Assembly: GCA_902777355.1 (NCBI GenBank)
Contig: CACYTU010000039.1
Location: forward strand, 1 to 58,487
Length of the DNA stretch: 58,487 nt
Direction: 5' to 3'
Source: an uncultured Lachnospiraceae bacterium
GTDB lineage: Bacteria > Bacillota > Clostridia > Lachnospirales > Lachnospiraceae
The notes below the pieces were generated by a model. It was not told the DNA's origin. It did not search any database and saw nothing but the letters and a program-made list of their open reading frames with translations. The stretch's first letter is position 1. Every line of letters starts with the position of its first letter. A program made the position numbers and the translations under genes. Positions 23,665 through 32,574 of the stretch are shown in pieces.

Positions 23665-24642
23665 ATGACAAACAGTATAAAAGGTAATAGAACTGCCGCT
23701 CCTGAGATCCCGGAGATCCCCTATGAGCGAATGACCGCTGCGGCGGCCATCCGCCTGGCGGCGGTCCACACATGGCCTGCAGCGGTCTGCCCTGTATTGT
23801 TCGGCATCTTCTGGTGCCTGCAGCGGGGGATTTACCTGTCACCGGCACAGGCCATCCTGCTTGCGGCAGCGTGTGTGCTTTCACAGTCTTCGGTGAACAC
23901 TCTCAACGACTACGTCGACTTTGTCAGCGGCGCAGACAGCGAGAAAGACAATGTGGAAGTCAACGACGCAGTGCTGATCTACTATCGGGTGAATCCCGGA
24001 CATGCCCTGGCGCTGGGGATCATATATCTGATCTCCGCCGCGCTCTGCGGAGTGGCGGCTTCCTGGCACTCGGGTCCGGCACCCTTTATCATCGGAATCC
24101 TGGGAGGACTCACGGTCCTCGGGTACAGCGTTTCGCCTGTCCCGGCCGCTTCCCTTCCGGTGGGAGAAGCACTGTCGGGATTTGTCATGGGAGCCCTGAT
24201 TCCCATGGGCACCGCAGCTGTGGCCGACGGGAATTTCCACCCGGAAATACTCCCCGAGTGCCTGCCCCTGATCCTGGGGATCGCGCTGATCATGCTGAGC
24301 AACAACGGCAGCGACATCGAAAAAGACATAGCTGCACAGCGCGCGACCCTTCCGGTCCTGCTGGGACGCGAAAAGGCTCTGATCCTCTACCGTGTAATGC
24401 TTGCGGTCTGGATCGCGCTTCTGTGCATCCAGCCTCTCACACGCCTGGGGAAGATCGGTTTTCTGAGCATAGTGCTCACACTGATCCTGGGCCGCCGGCC
24501 GTTCGGCTTTCTGATCCGGGCCCGCCTCCTTCCGGGGGACAGGATCCGTCAGATGAAAAGCGTCACAGCGGCAAATCTGATCGGCAACGGACTGCTGGGA
24601 CTGGCCTATGCGGCCGCCTGGTTTCTGCAGCTTCCGGGCTGA
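23665..24642 (+). CDS. menA: UbiA-family prenyltransferase, MenA-like
   Basis: 325 residues, about eight to nine hydrophobic segments, so an integral membrane protein. UbiA enzymes attach a polyprenyl chain to an aromatic acceptor. The first Asp-rich motif is seen as NTLNDYVDFVSGADSEKD and the second as NNGSDIEKD, both with the spacing of MenA (1,4-dihydroxy-2-naphthoate polyprenyltransferase). The next gene is a MenG/UbiE methyltransferase, which supports a menaquinone-type product. The other men genes are not in the window, so the acceptor is uncertain. The ribosome site is weak (AGAGAG). Confidence 0.75.
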   Translation: MTNSIKGNRTAAPEIPEIPYERMTAAAAIRLAAVHTWPAAVCPVLFGIFWCLQRGIYLSPAQAILLAAACVLSQSSVNTLNDYVDFVSGADSEKDNVEVNDAVLIYYRVNPGHALALGIIYLISAALCGVAASWHSGPAPFIIGILGGLTVLGYSVSPVPAASLPVGEALSGFVMGALIPMGTAAVADGNFHPEILPECLPLILGIALIMLSNNGSDIEKDIAAQRATLPVLLGREKALILYRVMLAVWIALLCIQPLTRLGKIGFLSIVLTLILGRRPFGFLIRARLLPGDRIRQMKSVTAANLIGNGLLGLAYAAAWFLQLPG

Positions 24643-24777
24643 GTCCGGGCTGAGGATTGAATTATCAGGCCCGGGAGGATCCCGAAAGGGCAATGTGCCC
24701 GCGGCAGCCGGCAAGGCAGCTGCAGAACAAAAACCCAACAGAACCGAACAGGGAAAAACAACAGTTTAACCTTCAAT

Positions 24778-25521
24778 ATGAAAAACAGGAAAACGCCGGC
24801 GGACGTGTACGAGATTTTTCAGACACTGGCGCCGCGCTATGACAGGGCAAATGCCCGGATCAGCCTTGGCCTTGAGCGGGGCTGGAAAAATATGCTGGTG
24901 AAGCGACTGCCGGCCGGGATCGGGGCCGGAGAGCAGGTGCTGGACGTCTGCTGCGGCACCGGCGACATAGCGATCGCCCTCGCGGGAGAAAATCCGGATC
25001 TGGCAATCACCGGACTTGATTTTTCACCTGCCATGCTGGAGGTCGCAAGGGAAAAGGGAAAAGGGCTCTCCAACCTGACCTGGGTAGAGGGAGACGCCAT
25101 GGAACTTCCCTTTCCCGACGGGACTTTCGCGGCTGCCTGCATTTCGTTCGGCCTCAGGAACACACCGGATTACGCGCGTGTTCTGCGGGAGATGAAACGA
25201 GTCGTGCGGCCGGGAGGAAAGGTATACTGCCTGGACTCCTTTGTCCCGGACAATCCGATCATTCTGCCTGCCTACCGCCTCTACTTCCGGCACATCATGC
25301 CGGTTCTCGGCGGAGGAAGGAAGTATCATGAACAATATACCTGGCTTTATCAGTCGACGGAGCAGTTTCCCAGGAGGAAAAAACTGATGCGTCAGTTTGC
25401 CCGGACAGGGCTTGCGCAGGTACAGAGCCGAAGCAGAATGCTGGGCGCCTGTGTCCTGGTCGAAGGAACAAAGCCGGAACAGATTACAACAGGAGAAAAC
25501 TATGAGCGAAGAAAAATTTGA
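24778..25521 (+). CDS. menG: UbiE/MenG-like quinone methyltransferase
   Basis: 247 residues. Demethylmenaquinone methyltransferases put the last methyl on the quinone ring. Seen: EIFQTLAPRYDRANARISLGLERGWK at the N-terminus, as in UbiE; SAM motif VLDVCCGTGDIAIALA; the UbiE signature segments ISFGLRNTPDYARVLREMKRVVRPGG and PVLGGGRKYHEQYTWLYQS. Length is normal for the family. Start ATG 24778 has no strong ribosome site. The last 20 bp overlap fixC, implying translational coupling and a shared function in quinone-linked electron transfer. Confidence 0.85.
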   Translation: MKNRKTPADVYEIFQTLAPRYDRANARISLGLERGWKNMLVKRLPAGIGAGEQVLDVCCGTGDIAIALAGENPDLAITGLDFSPAMLEVAREKGKGLSNLTWVEGDAMELPFPDGTFAAACISFGLRNTPDYARVLREMKRVVRPGGKVYCLDSFVPDNPIILPAYRLYFRHIMPVLGGGRKYHEQYTWLYQSTEQFPRRKKLMRQFARTGLAQVQSRSRMLGACVLVEGTKPEQITTGENYERRKI

Positions 25522-26797
25522 CGCCATAATCGTAGGAGGAGGACTGGCCGGCGCAACTGCGGCATATGTTCTTGCAAATGCCGGGCTGGAAGTTCTGCTG
25601 GCAGACCGCGGCGATTTCTGCGGCTCCAAGAACGTGACCGGCGGACGTCTCTATGGGCACAGCATGGAGAAGGTCATCCCCGGTTTTGCCGAGGAAGCTC
25701 CTATCGAGCGAAAAGTCACGCACGAAAAGATTTCGCTGATGACTCCGAAGAGCTCTCTGGACATCGGATTCAGCTCCTCGAAGCTTGCGGAGGAGGCCGA
25801 GAGCACATCTTACACGATCCTGCACTCCAAATTTGACAAATGGCTTGCCGACAAGTGCGAGGAAGCGGGCGTCATGCTGGTTCCCGGCATCCGTGTCGAC
25901 AGCTGTGTCGTCGAGGACGGAAAAGTAGTGGGAATCGACGCCGGCGGCGAGGTCATGTATTCAGACGTCGTCATTCTGGCGGACGGTGTCAACTCTCTGC
26001 TGGCCCAGCGCCTGGGCATGAAGAAAGAACTCACCCCCCACGAAGTGGCTGTCGGTGTCAAGGAAGTCATCAAACTGGATGAAGAAGTCATCAACCAGCG
26101 CTTCGGTGTCCGTGGAGACGAGGGTGTCGCCTGGCTTTCCGCCGGTGACGCGACTGCCGGAGCTTTCGGCGGCGGCCTTCTCTACACCAACAAGGACACC
26201 ATCTCCATCGGTATCGTGGCGACTCTGGCAGATATCGGCTACACCGATATTTCTATCCCGGATCTGCTGGACCGCTACAAAGAGCACCCCGCGATCAAGC
26301 CCTATATTGAAGGCGGCGAGGTCATTGAGTACAGTGCCCACCTTGTTCCCGAGGCCGGCATTCACATGATCCCTGAACTTGTCCGTGACGGCGTTCTCGT
26401 GACCGGCGACGCGGCGGGATTTGTCGTGAACCTGGGCTTCACAGTCCGCGGCATGGACTTCGCGATCGAGTCCGGACGTCTTGCGGCAGAGGCTGTCATC
26501 GCAGCCAGAGAAGCAGGCGACTTCAGTAAGGAACAGCTTTCCTCCTATGTGAAAGCCCTCGACGAGAGCTTTATCATGAAGGACATGAAGGCACTCAAGG
26601 GATTCCCGACCATCCTCTCCCGCAGAGAGATCTTCAAAGACCTGCCCGAGATGGTGGACGACATGTGCACAAAGGCATTCACGGTCAGCGGAAAGCCCAG
26701 CATGGACTTCATTATGTATGTAATCAATTCTCTGGCATCCCACCTGAGCGTCGCGCAGCTGATGAGTCTGGTCGGGGATATCATGGACGCGTTCTGA
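25502..26797 (+). CDS. fixC: FixC-like electron-transfer flavoprotein:quinone oxidoreductase
   Basis: 431 residues. FixC-type flavoproteins pass electrons from ETF (FixAB) to quinone together with the ferredoxin-like FixX. Seen: FAD-binding AIIVGGGLAGATAAYVLA at the start, FCGSKNVTGGRLYG, and the second FAD motif VLVTGDAAGFVVNLGFTVRG near 300-320. Length is usual. Start ATG 25502 has AGGAG 7 bp upstream; the frame is open further upstream inside menG and is not used. fixX follows after 112 bp. fixA and fixB are not in this window. Confidence 0.9.
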   Translation: MSEEKFDAIIVGGGLAGATAAYVLANAGLEVLLADRGDFCGSKNVTGGRLYGHSMEKVIPGFAEEAPIERKVTHEKISLMTPKSSLDIGFSSSKLAEEAESTSYTILHSKFDKWLADKCEEAGVMLVPGIRVDSCVVEDGKVVGIDAGGEVMYSDVVILADGVNSLLAQRLGMKKELTPHEVAVGVKEVIKLDEEVINQRFGVRGDEGVAWLSAGDATAGAFGGGLLYTNKDTISIGIVATLADIGYTDISIPDLLDRYKEHPAIKPYIEGGEVIEYSAHLVPEAGIHMIPELVRDGVLVTGDAAGFVVNLGFTVRGMDFAIESGRLAAEAVIAAREAGDFSKEQLSSYVKALDESFIMKDMKALKGFPTILSRREIFKDLPEMVDDMCTKAFTVSGKPSMDFIMYVINSLASHLSVAQLMSLVGDIMDAF

Positions 26798-26909
26798 CCG
26801 GCATCCAGAGGCCAGAATGAGATGATCCGGCGATCAGAGGTCAGATTTTGATGATTCTGCGGTCAGACCGGAAAGCGATGATTGATTCTACGTATAAGAG
26901 GGAATAAAA

Positions 26910-27194
26910 ATGGCTAAAATGAGTGTAGATGATAAGCTGGGACTGGATTTGTTCCACACAGATGAGCACAATCCCCATATCACTGTGAATGAGGATTATG
27001 ACAATATGGAGGAGATCCAAAAGATCCTCCTCGCATGCCCCGCCGGCCTTTACCACTACGAAAACGGTAAAGTGACATTCAGCCACGAGGGCTGCCTGGA
27101 GTGCGGCACCTGCCGTGTACTCTCCATTGACAAGGTCGTCAAGACCTGGGACCACCCCATGGGAGGTGCTGGCGTACAGTTCCGCCAGGGCTGA
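26910..27194 (+). CDS. fixX: FixX-like ferredoxin
   Basis: 94 residues. Small iron-sulfur partner of FixC. Seen: LLACPAGLYHYENGKVTFSHEGCLECGTCRVL in outline, that is a CPAGLY motif and a CxxCGxC motif, with a C-terminal TWDHPMGGAGVQFRQG tail typical of FixX. Ribosome site AGAGGGA before ATG. Placed directly after fixC on the same strand. Confidence 0.9.
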   Translation: MAKMSVDDKLGLDLFHTDEHNPHITVNEDYDNMEEIQKILLACPAGLYHYENGKVTFSHEGCLECGTCRVLSIDKVVKTWDHPMGGAGVQFRQG

Positions 27195-27251
27195 TCCATA
27201 ACGATTCCGCCGCATCATTCGGGCGGCAGGAATTCCTATAAGACTGACACA

Positions 27252-27293
27252 GCTCTCCGCCGCGGCACACAAGGGCCGGGCGGAGAGCCTTTT
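27252..27293 (+). terminator. terminator-like hairpin after fixX
   Basis: GCTCTCCGCC / GGCGGAGAGC perfect 10-bp stem with a loop of about 16 nt, then CTTTT. It may end or attenuate transcription before the ArsA-like genes. Confidence 0.7.
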
Positions 27294-27436
27294 AAGTAAG
27301 ACTGTCAAAGACGATCAAATTGAAGCGATGCCTGAGCGCGGAACGCGGCAGGGCGCCGCTTCTTAACTGTGACTATGAATCTGTGAGCTGTGCTTATGGC
27401 GGAGCACAGGATGAAAGAGGCTTTGGAGAAAAGGAC

Positions 27437-28618
27437 ATGACAGGGATTTTTATCATCACCGGAAAAGGCGGAGTCGGAAAGACCAGCGTGGCGGCCGCGC
27501 ATGCGGTGCGCAGTGCCGCGGAGGGAAAAAACACCCTCCTGGTCAGCGCGGATATGGCCCACAACCTGGGCGACATTTTCCAGACAAGAGCCGGTGGACA
27601 TGTCCAGGAAATAGGCCCCTGCCTGTCAGTCCTTGAACTGGATCCATACCTGCTGATGAGGGAGGAATATCCCCATATCAACAAATCGATTGCCAACCTC
27701 TCCGGCAGCATGGGAATGGCAGTCGGTCAGATCGGTGACAGTTATATGATTCCCGGTCTGGAAAACCTTTTTTCACTTCTTAAAATCCGCGACCTGTACC
27801 AGAGCGGTACATATGACCGGATCATCGTGGACTGCGCCCCCACCGGCGAGACTCTTTCTCTTCTCAAACTTCCGGAACTGCTGTCCTGGTATGTGGAAAA
27901 GTTTTCGCCAGTCGGCAGGACTTTGACAAGAGTCCTGACCCCTCTTGCAAAGATCCGCTATCAGATGGATCTGCCGGATGGCGCTGCCATGGATGAACTG
28001 GGACAGCTCTACCAGAAGCTGCTCAGACTCCAGGATCTGCTCAAGGATCCGGAGACCACCCGTGTGCGTCTTGTCTGCACTCCGGAGAGAATGGTCGTCG
28101 AAGAGACCAGGCGCAGCTATATGTACCTGAATCTCTACAGATACCCGGTGGACTGCGTCTTTATCAACAGGATCCTTCCAGGGAAAACAGGCAGTGATTT
28201 TATGGACAGCTGGCGGAAGATTCAGGCGGGATATATCTCGGAACTGGAGAGTGTTTTCAGTGAACTGACCATCACCAGAATCCCCTGGTATCCCCTGGAA
28301 ATCAGGGGAGCGCAGGCAGTAGAGTATCTGAGCCGGGATGCCCTTGGAGATGAGAACCTCTTTGACCGTCCGGTCAGGACAGACAATGAGGTATATGCCC
28401 GGATTGAAGGAGGCTACAGCCTGACTATCCGCGTCCCCGGAGCAGCTCCCGAAGATGTCAAAGTCTTCCCACGGGAGATGGATGTGGATATCAGGATCCG
28501 CAATTTTATGCGCAGTATCCCCCTTCCCGGTGTTCTGCGCGGAGCGGAAATGACTTCCGCCCGGGTCGAGGACGGAAGCCTGACCATCTGCTACGCTGTG
28601 AAAACTCAGGACACATGA
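27437..28618 (+). CDS. ArsA/Get3-family ATPase, first copy
   Basis: 393 residues from ATG 27437, which has GGAG 8 bp upstream. Deviant Walker A GKGGVGKTS at the N-terminus and DCAPTGETLSLLKLPE switch motif identify the ArsA/Get3 family, dimeric P-loop ATPases that hand over hydrophobic or metal cargo. The last 75 residues (YSLTIRVPGAAPEDVKVF) resemble the small HSP20-like domain seen at the end of bacterial Get3-like proteins. No arsenic genes are near; it is followed 79 bp later by a paralogue of exactly the same length. Its location after fixCX suggests a role in maturation or membrane handling of these redox proteins (inference). Confidence 0.8.
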   Translation: MTGIFIITGKGGVGKTSVAAAHAVRSAAEGKNTLLVSADMAHNLGDIFQTRAGGHVQEIGPCLSVLELDPYLLMREEYPHINKSIANLSGSMGMAVGQIGDSYMIPGLENLFSLLKIRDLYQSGTYDRIIVDCAPTGETLSLLKLPELLSWYVEKFSPVGRTLTRVLTPLAKIRYQMDLPDGAAMDELGQLYQKLLRLQDLLKDPETTRVRLVCTPERMVVEETRRSYMYLNLYRYPVDCVFINRILPGKTGSDFMDSWRKIQAGYISELESVFSELTITRIPWYPLEIRGAQAVEYLSRDALGDENLFDRPVRTDNEVYARIEGGYSLTIRVPGAAPEDVKVFPREMDVDIRIRNFMRSIPLPGVLRGAEMTSARVEDGSLTICYAVKTQDT

Positions 28619-28697
28619 AACGGCGGGCGGCACATTTCGGACGGGTGAAACTTAAGCTGTGACCGCATCAACCATCACTGTAGAAAGAACAATTAAA

Positions 28698-29879
28698 ATG
28701 AGAATTCTGATCTATACCGGAAAAGGCGGCGTGGGGAAAACAAGCATTGCAGCCGCGACGGCCGTGAGGCTGGCGAAAGAAGGGAAAAAGGTGCTGCTTA
28801 TGAGCACGGACCAGGCACACAGTCTGGGCGACTCCCTCTGCATGAAACTGGATACCGAACCCCGCCAGGTATTCCCGGGACTGGAGGCGATAGAGATCGA
28901 CCCCTCCAAAGAGAGCAGGCGGGCCTGGGGGACTCTTCAGGATTATCTGCGTCAGCTGATCGAGCAGAAGGCCAACGGAGGCATAGAAGCGGATGAAGTC
29001 CTGCTCTTTCCGGGGCTCGAGGAGCTGTGTTCCCTGATCCGGATTCTGGAAGCATATGAAGAGGGAAAACACGATGTGATCATCGTGGACTGTGCCCCTA
29101 CCGGCGAGACACTGGCTCTTCTGCGCTATCCGGAGCGCCTGTCGGTGCTGGCGGACCGCCTTCTCCCTATGGTTCGCGGTGTTACGAGTGTATTTGGAGG
29201 ACTGATCTCCAGGAAGACCACCGTTCCCAAGCCCAGGGACCTGGTCTTCGCGGAATTTGACGCTCTGGTCAAACGTCTGAATGAGCTTCAGAAGATCCTG
29301 CGGGACCGGGCTGTGACCAGCATGAGGATTGTTACCACGCCCGAGAGAATCGTCCTTGAGGAGGCCAGAAGAAGCTTCACCTGGATCAATGAGTATGATT
29401 TCGGCGTGGACGCTGTATGTATGAACAGGGTTTATCCCGAGGAGGCCATGCAGGGTTACTTTGAGGGATGGCGACAGATGCAGCGGGAGAGCCTGAGGAT
29501 CGCGTCCGAGAGCTTTCCCGGCAGGAAGCATTTCATCCTGCCTCTCCAGAAGACAGAAATCCGGGGGCTTGAAGTACTGGAAAGCATTGCGGGGAAACTG
29601 TACGGCAGCGACGATCCGGCAGAGATTTTCTGTAAAGAAGAAGCCTTCCGGATGGTCTATGATGAGCAGACCGGTGTCAGGAGTCTCATTATCTCACTTC
29701 CCTATGCGGAGGAGGACGAGATACGTGTCGAAAAAGAAGAAAACGACCTCCTCTTGTATGTGCGCAGCGAGGTGCGCCGCCTCCGTCTTCCCGACCTGCT
29801 CTGCAGACGCGACCTGGGTGTCTGGCGTTTTCAGAACGGAGAGCTGACTGTCCCATTCACATATTCCTGGCAGAAGTAG
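28698..29879 (+). CDS. ArsA/Get3-family ATPase, second copy
   Basis: 393 residues. Same architecture as the preceding gene: GKGGVGKTS P-loop, DCAPTGETLALLRYPE, LPLQKTEIRGLEVL in the middle, and an HSP20-like C-terminal part (LIISLPYAEEDEIRVEKEENDLLLYV). The two copies are clearly homologous but well diverged, so an old duplication, and could form a heterodimer. The ribosome site is weak (AGAAAG). Last gene of the cluster before a bidirectional terminator. Confidence 0.8.
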   Translation: MRILIYTGKGGVGKTSIAAATAVRLAKEGKKVLLMSTDQAHSLGDSLCMKLDTEPRQVFPGLEAIEIDPSKESRRAWGTLQDYLRQLIEQKANGGIEADEVLLFPGLEELCSLIRILEAYEEGKHDVIIVDCAPTGETLALLRYPERLSVLADRLLPMVRGVTSVFGGLISRKTTVPKPRDLVFAEFDALVKRLNELQKILRDRAVTSMRIVTTPERIVLEEARRSFTWINEYDFGVDAVCMNRVYPEEAMQGYFEGWRQMQRESLRIASESFPGRKHFILPLQKTEIRGLEVLESIAGKLYGSDDPAEIFCKEEAFRMVYDEQTGVRSLIISLPYAEEDEIRVEKEENDLLLYVRSEVRRLRLPDLLCRRDLGVWRFQNGELTVPFTYSWQK

Positions 29880-30174
29880 AATACTGGAAGAAACAGAATA
29901 CTGGAAGAAAACATGTTTGGAAGCGTGAAAAATCCTGCCGATGCATTATTTTTCACTCCGGATGTATGTGCCGCGAGACGGCTCAAACATCCTGTGATCC
30001 TTCACCGTTTTCGCCTGCGCGAAAACGCCTCACACACATGCGGAGCATGTGTTGACGCCCTTGCGGGCGGCATGGCCGGAAAGAGAGATTAAAGCAGCGC
30101 AAAAAGAGCCGGAATGTGGTTTTCATTCCGGCTCTTTTTATATAGAAGATGGCATTAATCAGAAGACTATATAC
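29880..30174. other. intergenic region with three small palindromes
   Basis: No gene. Between 30006 and 30074 stand three consecutive short hairpins: GTTTTCGC-CTGC-GCGAAAAC, CACATGC-GGA-GCATGTG and GCCC-TTGC-GGGC. A bidirectional terminator follows. Confidence 0.5.
30101..30139. terminator. bidirectional terminator
   Basis: AAAAAGAGCCGGAATG / CATTCCGGCTCTTTTT, a perfect stem between two convergent genes. Confidence 0.92.
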
Positions 30175-31713
30175 TCAGCCCTCTTCCAGGGAGTGGGACT
30201 TGTGGACCGTGACTGTCTGGTCATAGCAGGAGAAGACGTCATCCACGAAGTTTTTGTCAGGTGAAGGAGTGAGCAGGCTGACGATCGGGACGATGATGAG
30301 TCCGGCGATCATTGCAGCTGCACCAGCATTGATGGGGGACTTAATGAAGTGAAGGAACATGTTGGAAACAGTGATTCCGACACCTGCAATGTAGCTGACC
30401 CATACAGCGGCTGTAGAAACATTCTTGAAGTACAGACCGTACAGGAAAGGAGCCAGGAACGCGCCCGCCAATGCGCCCCAGGAAATACCCATCAGCTGTG
30501 CGATGAAGGTGGGAGGATTGAGCGCGATGACGACAGAGAGGATGATGAAGAAGGCAACCAGGGCACGCATGACGACCAGCTGTGTCTTTTCAGTCATATC
30601 CTTCACAACGGTTTCTTTGAGGAAGTCCAGAGTCAGGGTGGAGCTCGATGTGAGAACCAGCGAAGACAGAGTGGACATGGAAGCGGACAGAACAAGGACG
30701 ATGACGATACCGATCAGGATATCCGGCAGGGTAGAGAGCATCTGAGGAACGATAGAGTCGTATGCGATGCTTCCGTCAGCCTTGTAGATCTCGGGGCAGT
30801 CGAAGAGGCGTCCGAAGCCGCCAAGGAAGTAGCAGCCGCCCGCGACGATCACTGCGAAGAAAGTGGAGACGATCGTGCCGGTCTGCACGGCCTTCTCATC
30901 GCGGATCGCGTAAAACTTGTGCACCATCTGGGGAAGACCCCAGGTACCCAGAGATGTCAGAATGATAACACCCAGAAGGTTCACGGGGTCAGGACCGAAA
31001 AAGCTGGCCAGCAGGCCCTGGCTGCCCTGGAGGGCGGGAACCGCCACATCATCCGCGGAGATCAGGGAGAGCTCGTGGATCGCGTTCTGAAAACCGCCGT
31101 GGCCGTTCAGGACCGCGAGAATAACTGCGGTGATGCCGAAGAGCATGATGATACCCTGGATGAAATCATTGAGAGCCGTTGCCATGTATCCGCCGACGAT
31201 GACATAGACACCGGTCAGAATTGCCATCGCGAACAGGCATACACTGTAGGGAATATCAAACGCCATCCCGAACAGGCGGGACAGACCGTTGTAGATCGAA
31301 GCTGTGTAAGGAACAAGGAAAATGAAGGCAATCGCGCTTCCGGCAATCTGCAGCGGTTTGGACTGGAATCTCTTTCCGAAGAAATCGGGCATAGTCCTGG
31401 AATCCAGCTTCTGTGTCATGACGCGGGTGCGCCTGCCCAGGATAAGCCATGCCAGAAGGGAACCGATAAAAGCATTTCCCAGACCGATCCATGTTGAAGA
31501 GAGACCATATTTCCAACCGAACTGCCCCGCGTAGCCGACGAAAACGACTGAAGAAAAATAGGAGGTACCGTAAGCGAATGCTGTGATCCAGGGACCGACC
31601 TGACGTCCGCCCAGAACGTAATCAGTGACATTGCCGGCTTTGCTGCGGCTATAGAAGCCGACACCGACCATGACGCTGAAGAAAATCAGTAACAGTAGTA
31701 TTTTCGCAAACAT
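30175..31713 (-). CDS. sodium:solute symporter (SSS family)
   Basis: 512 residues with about 13 hydrophobic segments. Members of the SSS family (for example PutP, PanF) import small organic solutes with sodium. Seen: N-terminal FYSRSKAGNVTDYVLGGRQVGPWITAFAYGTSYFSSVVFVGY in outline, the family's GGR and transport-loop region, and GSLLAWLILGRRTRVMTQK. Closest by eye to the PutP-like branch, but the substrate is not readable. Excellent AGGAGG ribosome site. Single-gene unit with its own strong promoter (31826-31854) and an operator-like palindrome over the start of transcription. Confidence 0.85.
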   Translation of the reverse strand: MFAKILLLLIFFSVMVGVGFYSRSKAGNVTDYVLGGRQVGPWITAFAYGTSYFSSVVFVGYAGQFGWKYGLSSTWIGLGNAFIGSLLAWLILGRRTRVMTQKLDSRTMPDFFGKRFQSKPLQIAGSAIAFIFLVPYTASIYNGLSRLFGMAFDIPYSVCLFAMAILTGVYVIVGGYMATALNDFIQGIIMLFGITAVILAVLNGHGGFQNAIHELSLISADDVAVPALQGSQGLLASFFGPDPVNLLGVIILTSLGTWGLPQMVHKFYAIRDEKAVQTGTIVSTFFAVIVAGGCYFLGGFGRLFDCPEIYKADGSIAYDSIVPQMLSTLPDILIGIVIVLVLSASMSTLSSLVLTSSSTLTLDFLKETVVKDMTEKTQLVVMRALVAFFIILSVVIALNPPTFIAQLMGISWGALAGAFLAPFLYGLYFKNVSTAAVWVSYIAGVGITVSNMFLHFIKSPINAGAAAMIAGLIIVPIVSLLTPSPDKNFVDDVFSCYDQTVTVHKSHSLEEG

Positions 31714-31776
31714 AAATAATACCTCCTAAAACAATTAATAAATCAATGCGGGGGTGAACAGTCCAGGCTTTAAAAG

Positions 31777-31854
31777 ACTGCGCTTTAGCACTTAAACGCT
31801 TAGACGCTTTAAAGCTCTAAAGCGTATTATAGACAGGGGAGCCATCCATGTCAA
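31777..31854 (-). promoter_or_regulatory. symporter promoter with operator-like palindromes
   Basis: Minus strand: TTGACA (31849-31854), 17-bp spacer, TATAAT (31826-31831). Directly downstream is CGCTTTA-GAGCTT-TAAAGCG (31805-31824), then a second imperfect copy with CTAAAGCGC (about 31780-31800). Two similar palindromes over the transcription start suggest cooperative repression by an unlinked regulator. From here to about 32300 the plus strand shows no convincing gene; a GC-rich hairpin-rich stretch lies at 32150-32225. Confidence 0.65.
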
Positions 31855-32322
31855 TAGAAAAATTTGTGTGAGCTGTTCAGTCTTTTCGGCCAAGAGGTTA
31901 TAAAAATCAGAACTTTATTGAAAAAACAGAGAAAACATGTAAAAAAACCGATAATCAGGATCTTTTTTCTATCATTGGCGGTACTCGAGAGGACAAATAT
32001 CGTTTCTCTTCACACCGGTCGGGAATGAAACAGGCCGGGATCCGTCCTCTTTTCTTCTATATTGTCTTTTCTCCAAACCGTCTTCCGCGAATCTGTGTTT
32101 TTTTATATATGCTTTATATGATAATCACCTGTATAATGTTACAATGTTGTAAGGAGCATTGCGGGAGCGCCAGAGCGCGGAGCAATGTGTGCAGTACTGT
32201 GAGAGCGCGGGACGCGCGAAACAGCTTGTGGCTTTGATCATATATGTCTGTGAAAGCAAGGTCATGGCCACAAGTATATACTCTGTAATCTGAAAACAGT
32301 TCTGAAAAAAACATAAACCGGG

Positions 32323-32351
32323 TTGAGAAAAAACCATCAAATCGTTATAAT
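32323..32351 (+). promoter_or_regulatory. promoter of the LCP gene
   Basis: TTGAGA (32323-32328), 17-bp spacer, TATAAT (32346-32351). Confidence 0.75.
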
Positions 32352-32368
32352 CCTTTTCACTGAAACCG

Positions 32369-32500
32369 GTCCCCGGAAAAAAGTGCCCGGGGCCTGACAT
32401 AGTATTGTGAACATCCTCCGGGGACTTCGTGCCCGGGAGGCGGGGCTGGAAGGCTCCGCCGGGAGTGTTCGCGCTAAAAGCGCCGCAGATCTGCGCAGAC
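32369..32500 (+). ncRNA. structured leader before the LCP gene, family unknown
   Basis: The roughly 200-nt leader can fold into CCCCGG/CCGGGG. It can then form a three-way junction: GAACA.CC pairs with GG..TGTTC and encloses two hairpins, CCTCCGGG/CCCGGGAGG and GGCGGGGC/GCTCCGCC. It sits just after a strong promoter and before the gene. No known riboswitch family was recognised; it may be a protein leader or stabilising structure. Confidence 0.35.
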
Positions 32501-32574
32501 GGGATCATAGAATTCACTTCTGTGTTATTCTCCCCGCCTGTTTATGAGCGGAGCGCTTTTTCATGGAGGTAAAA

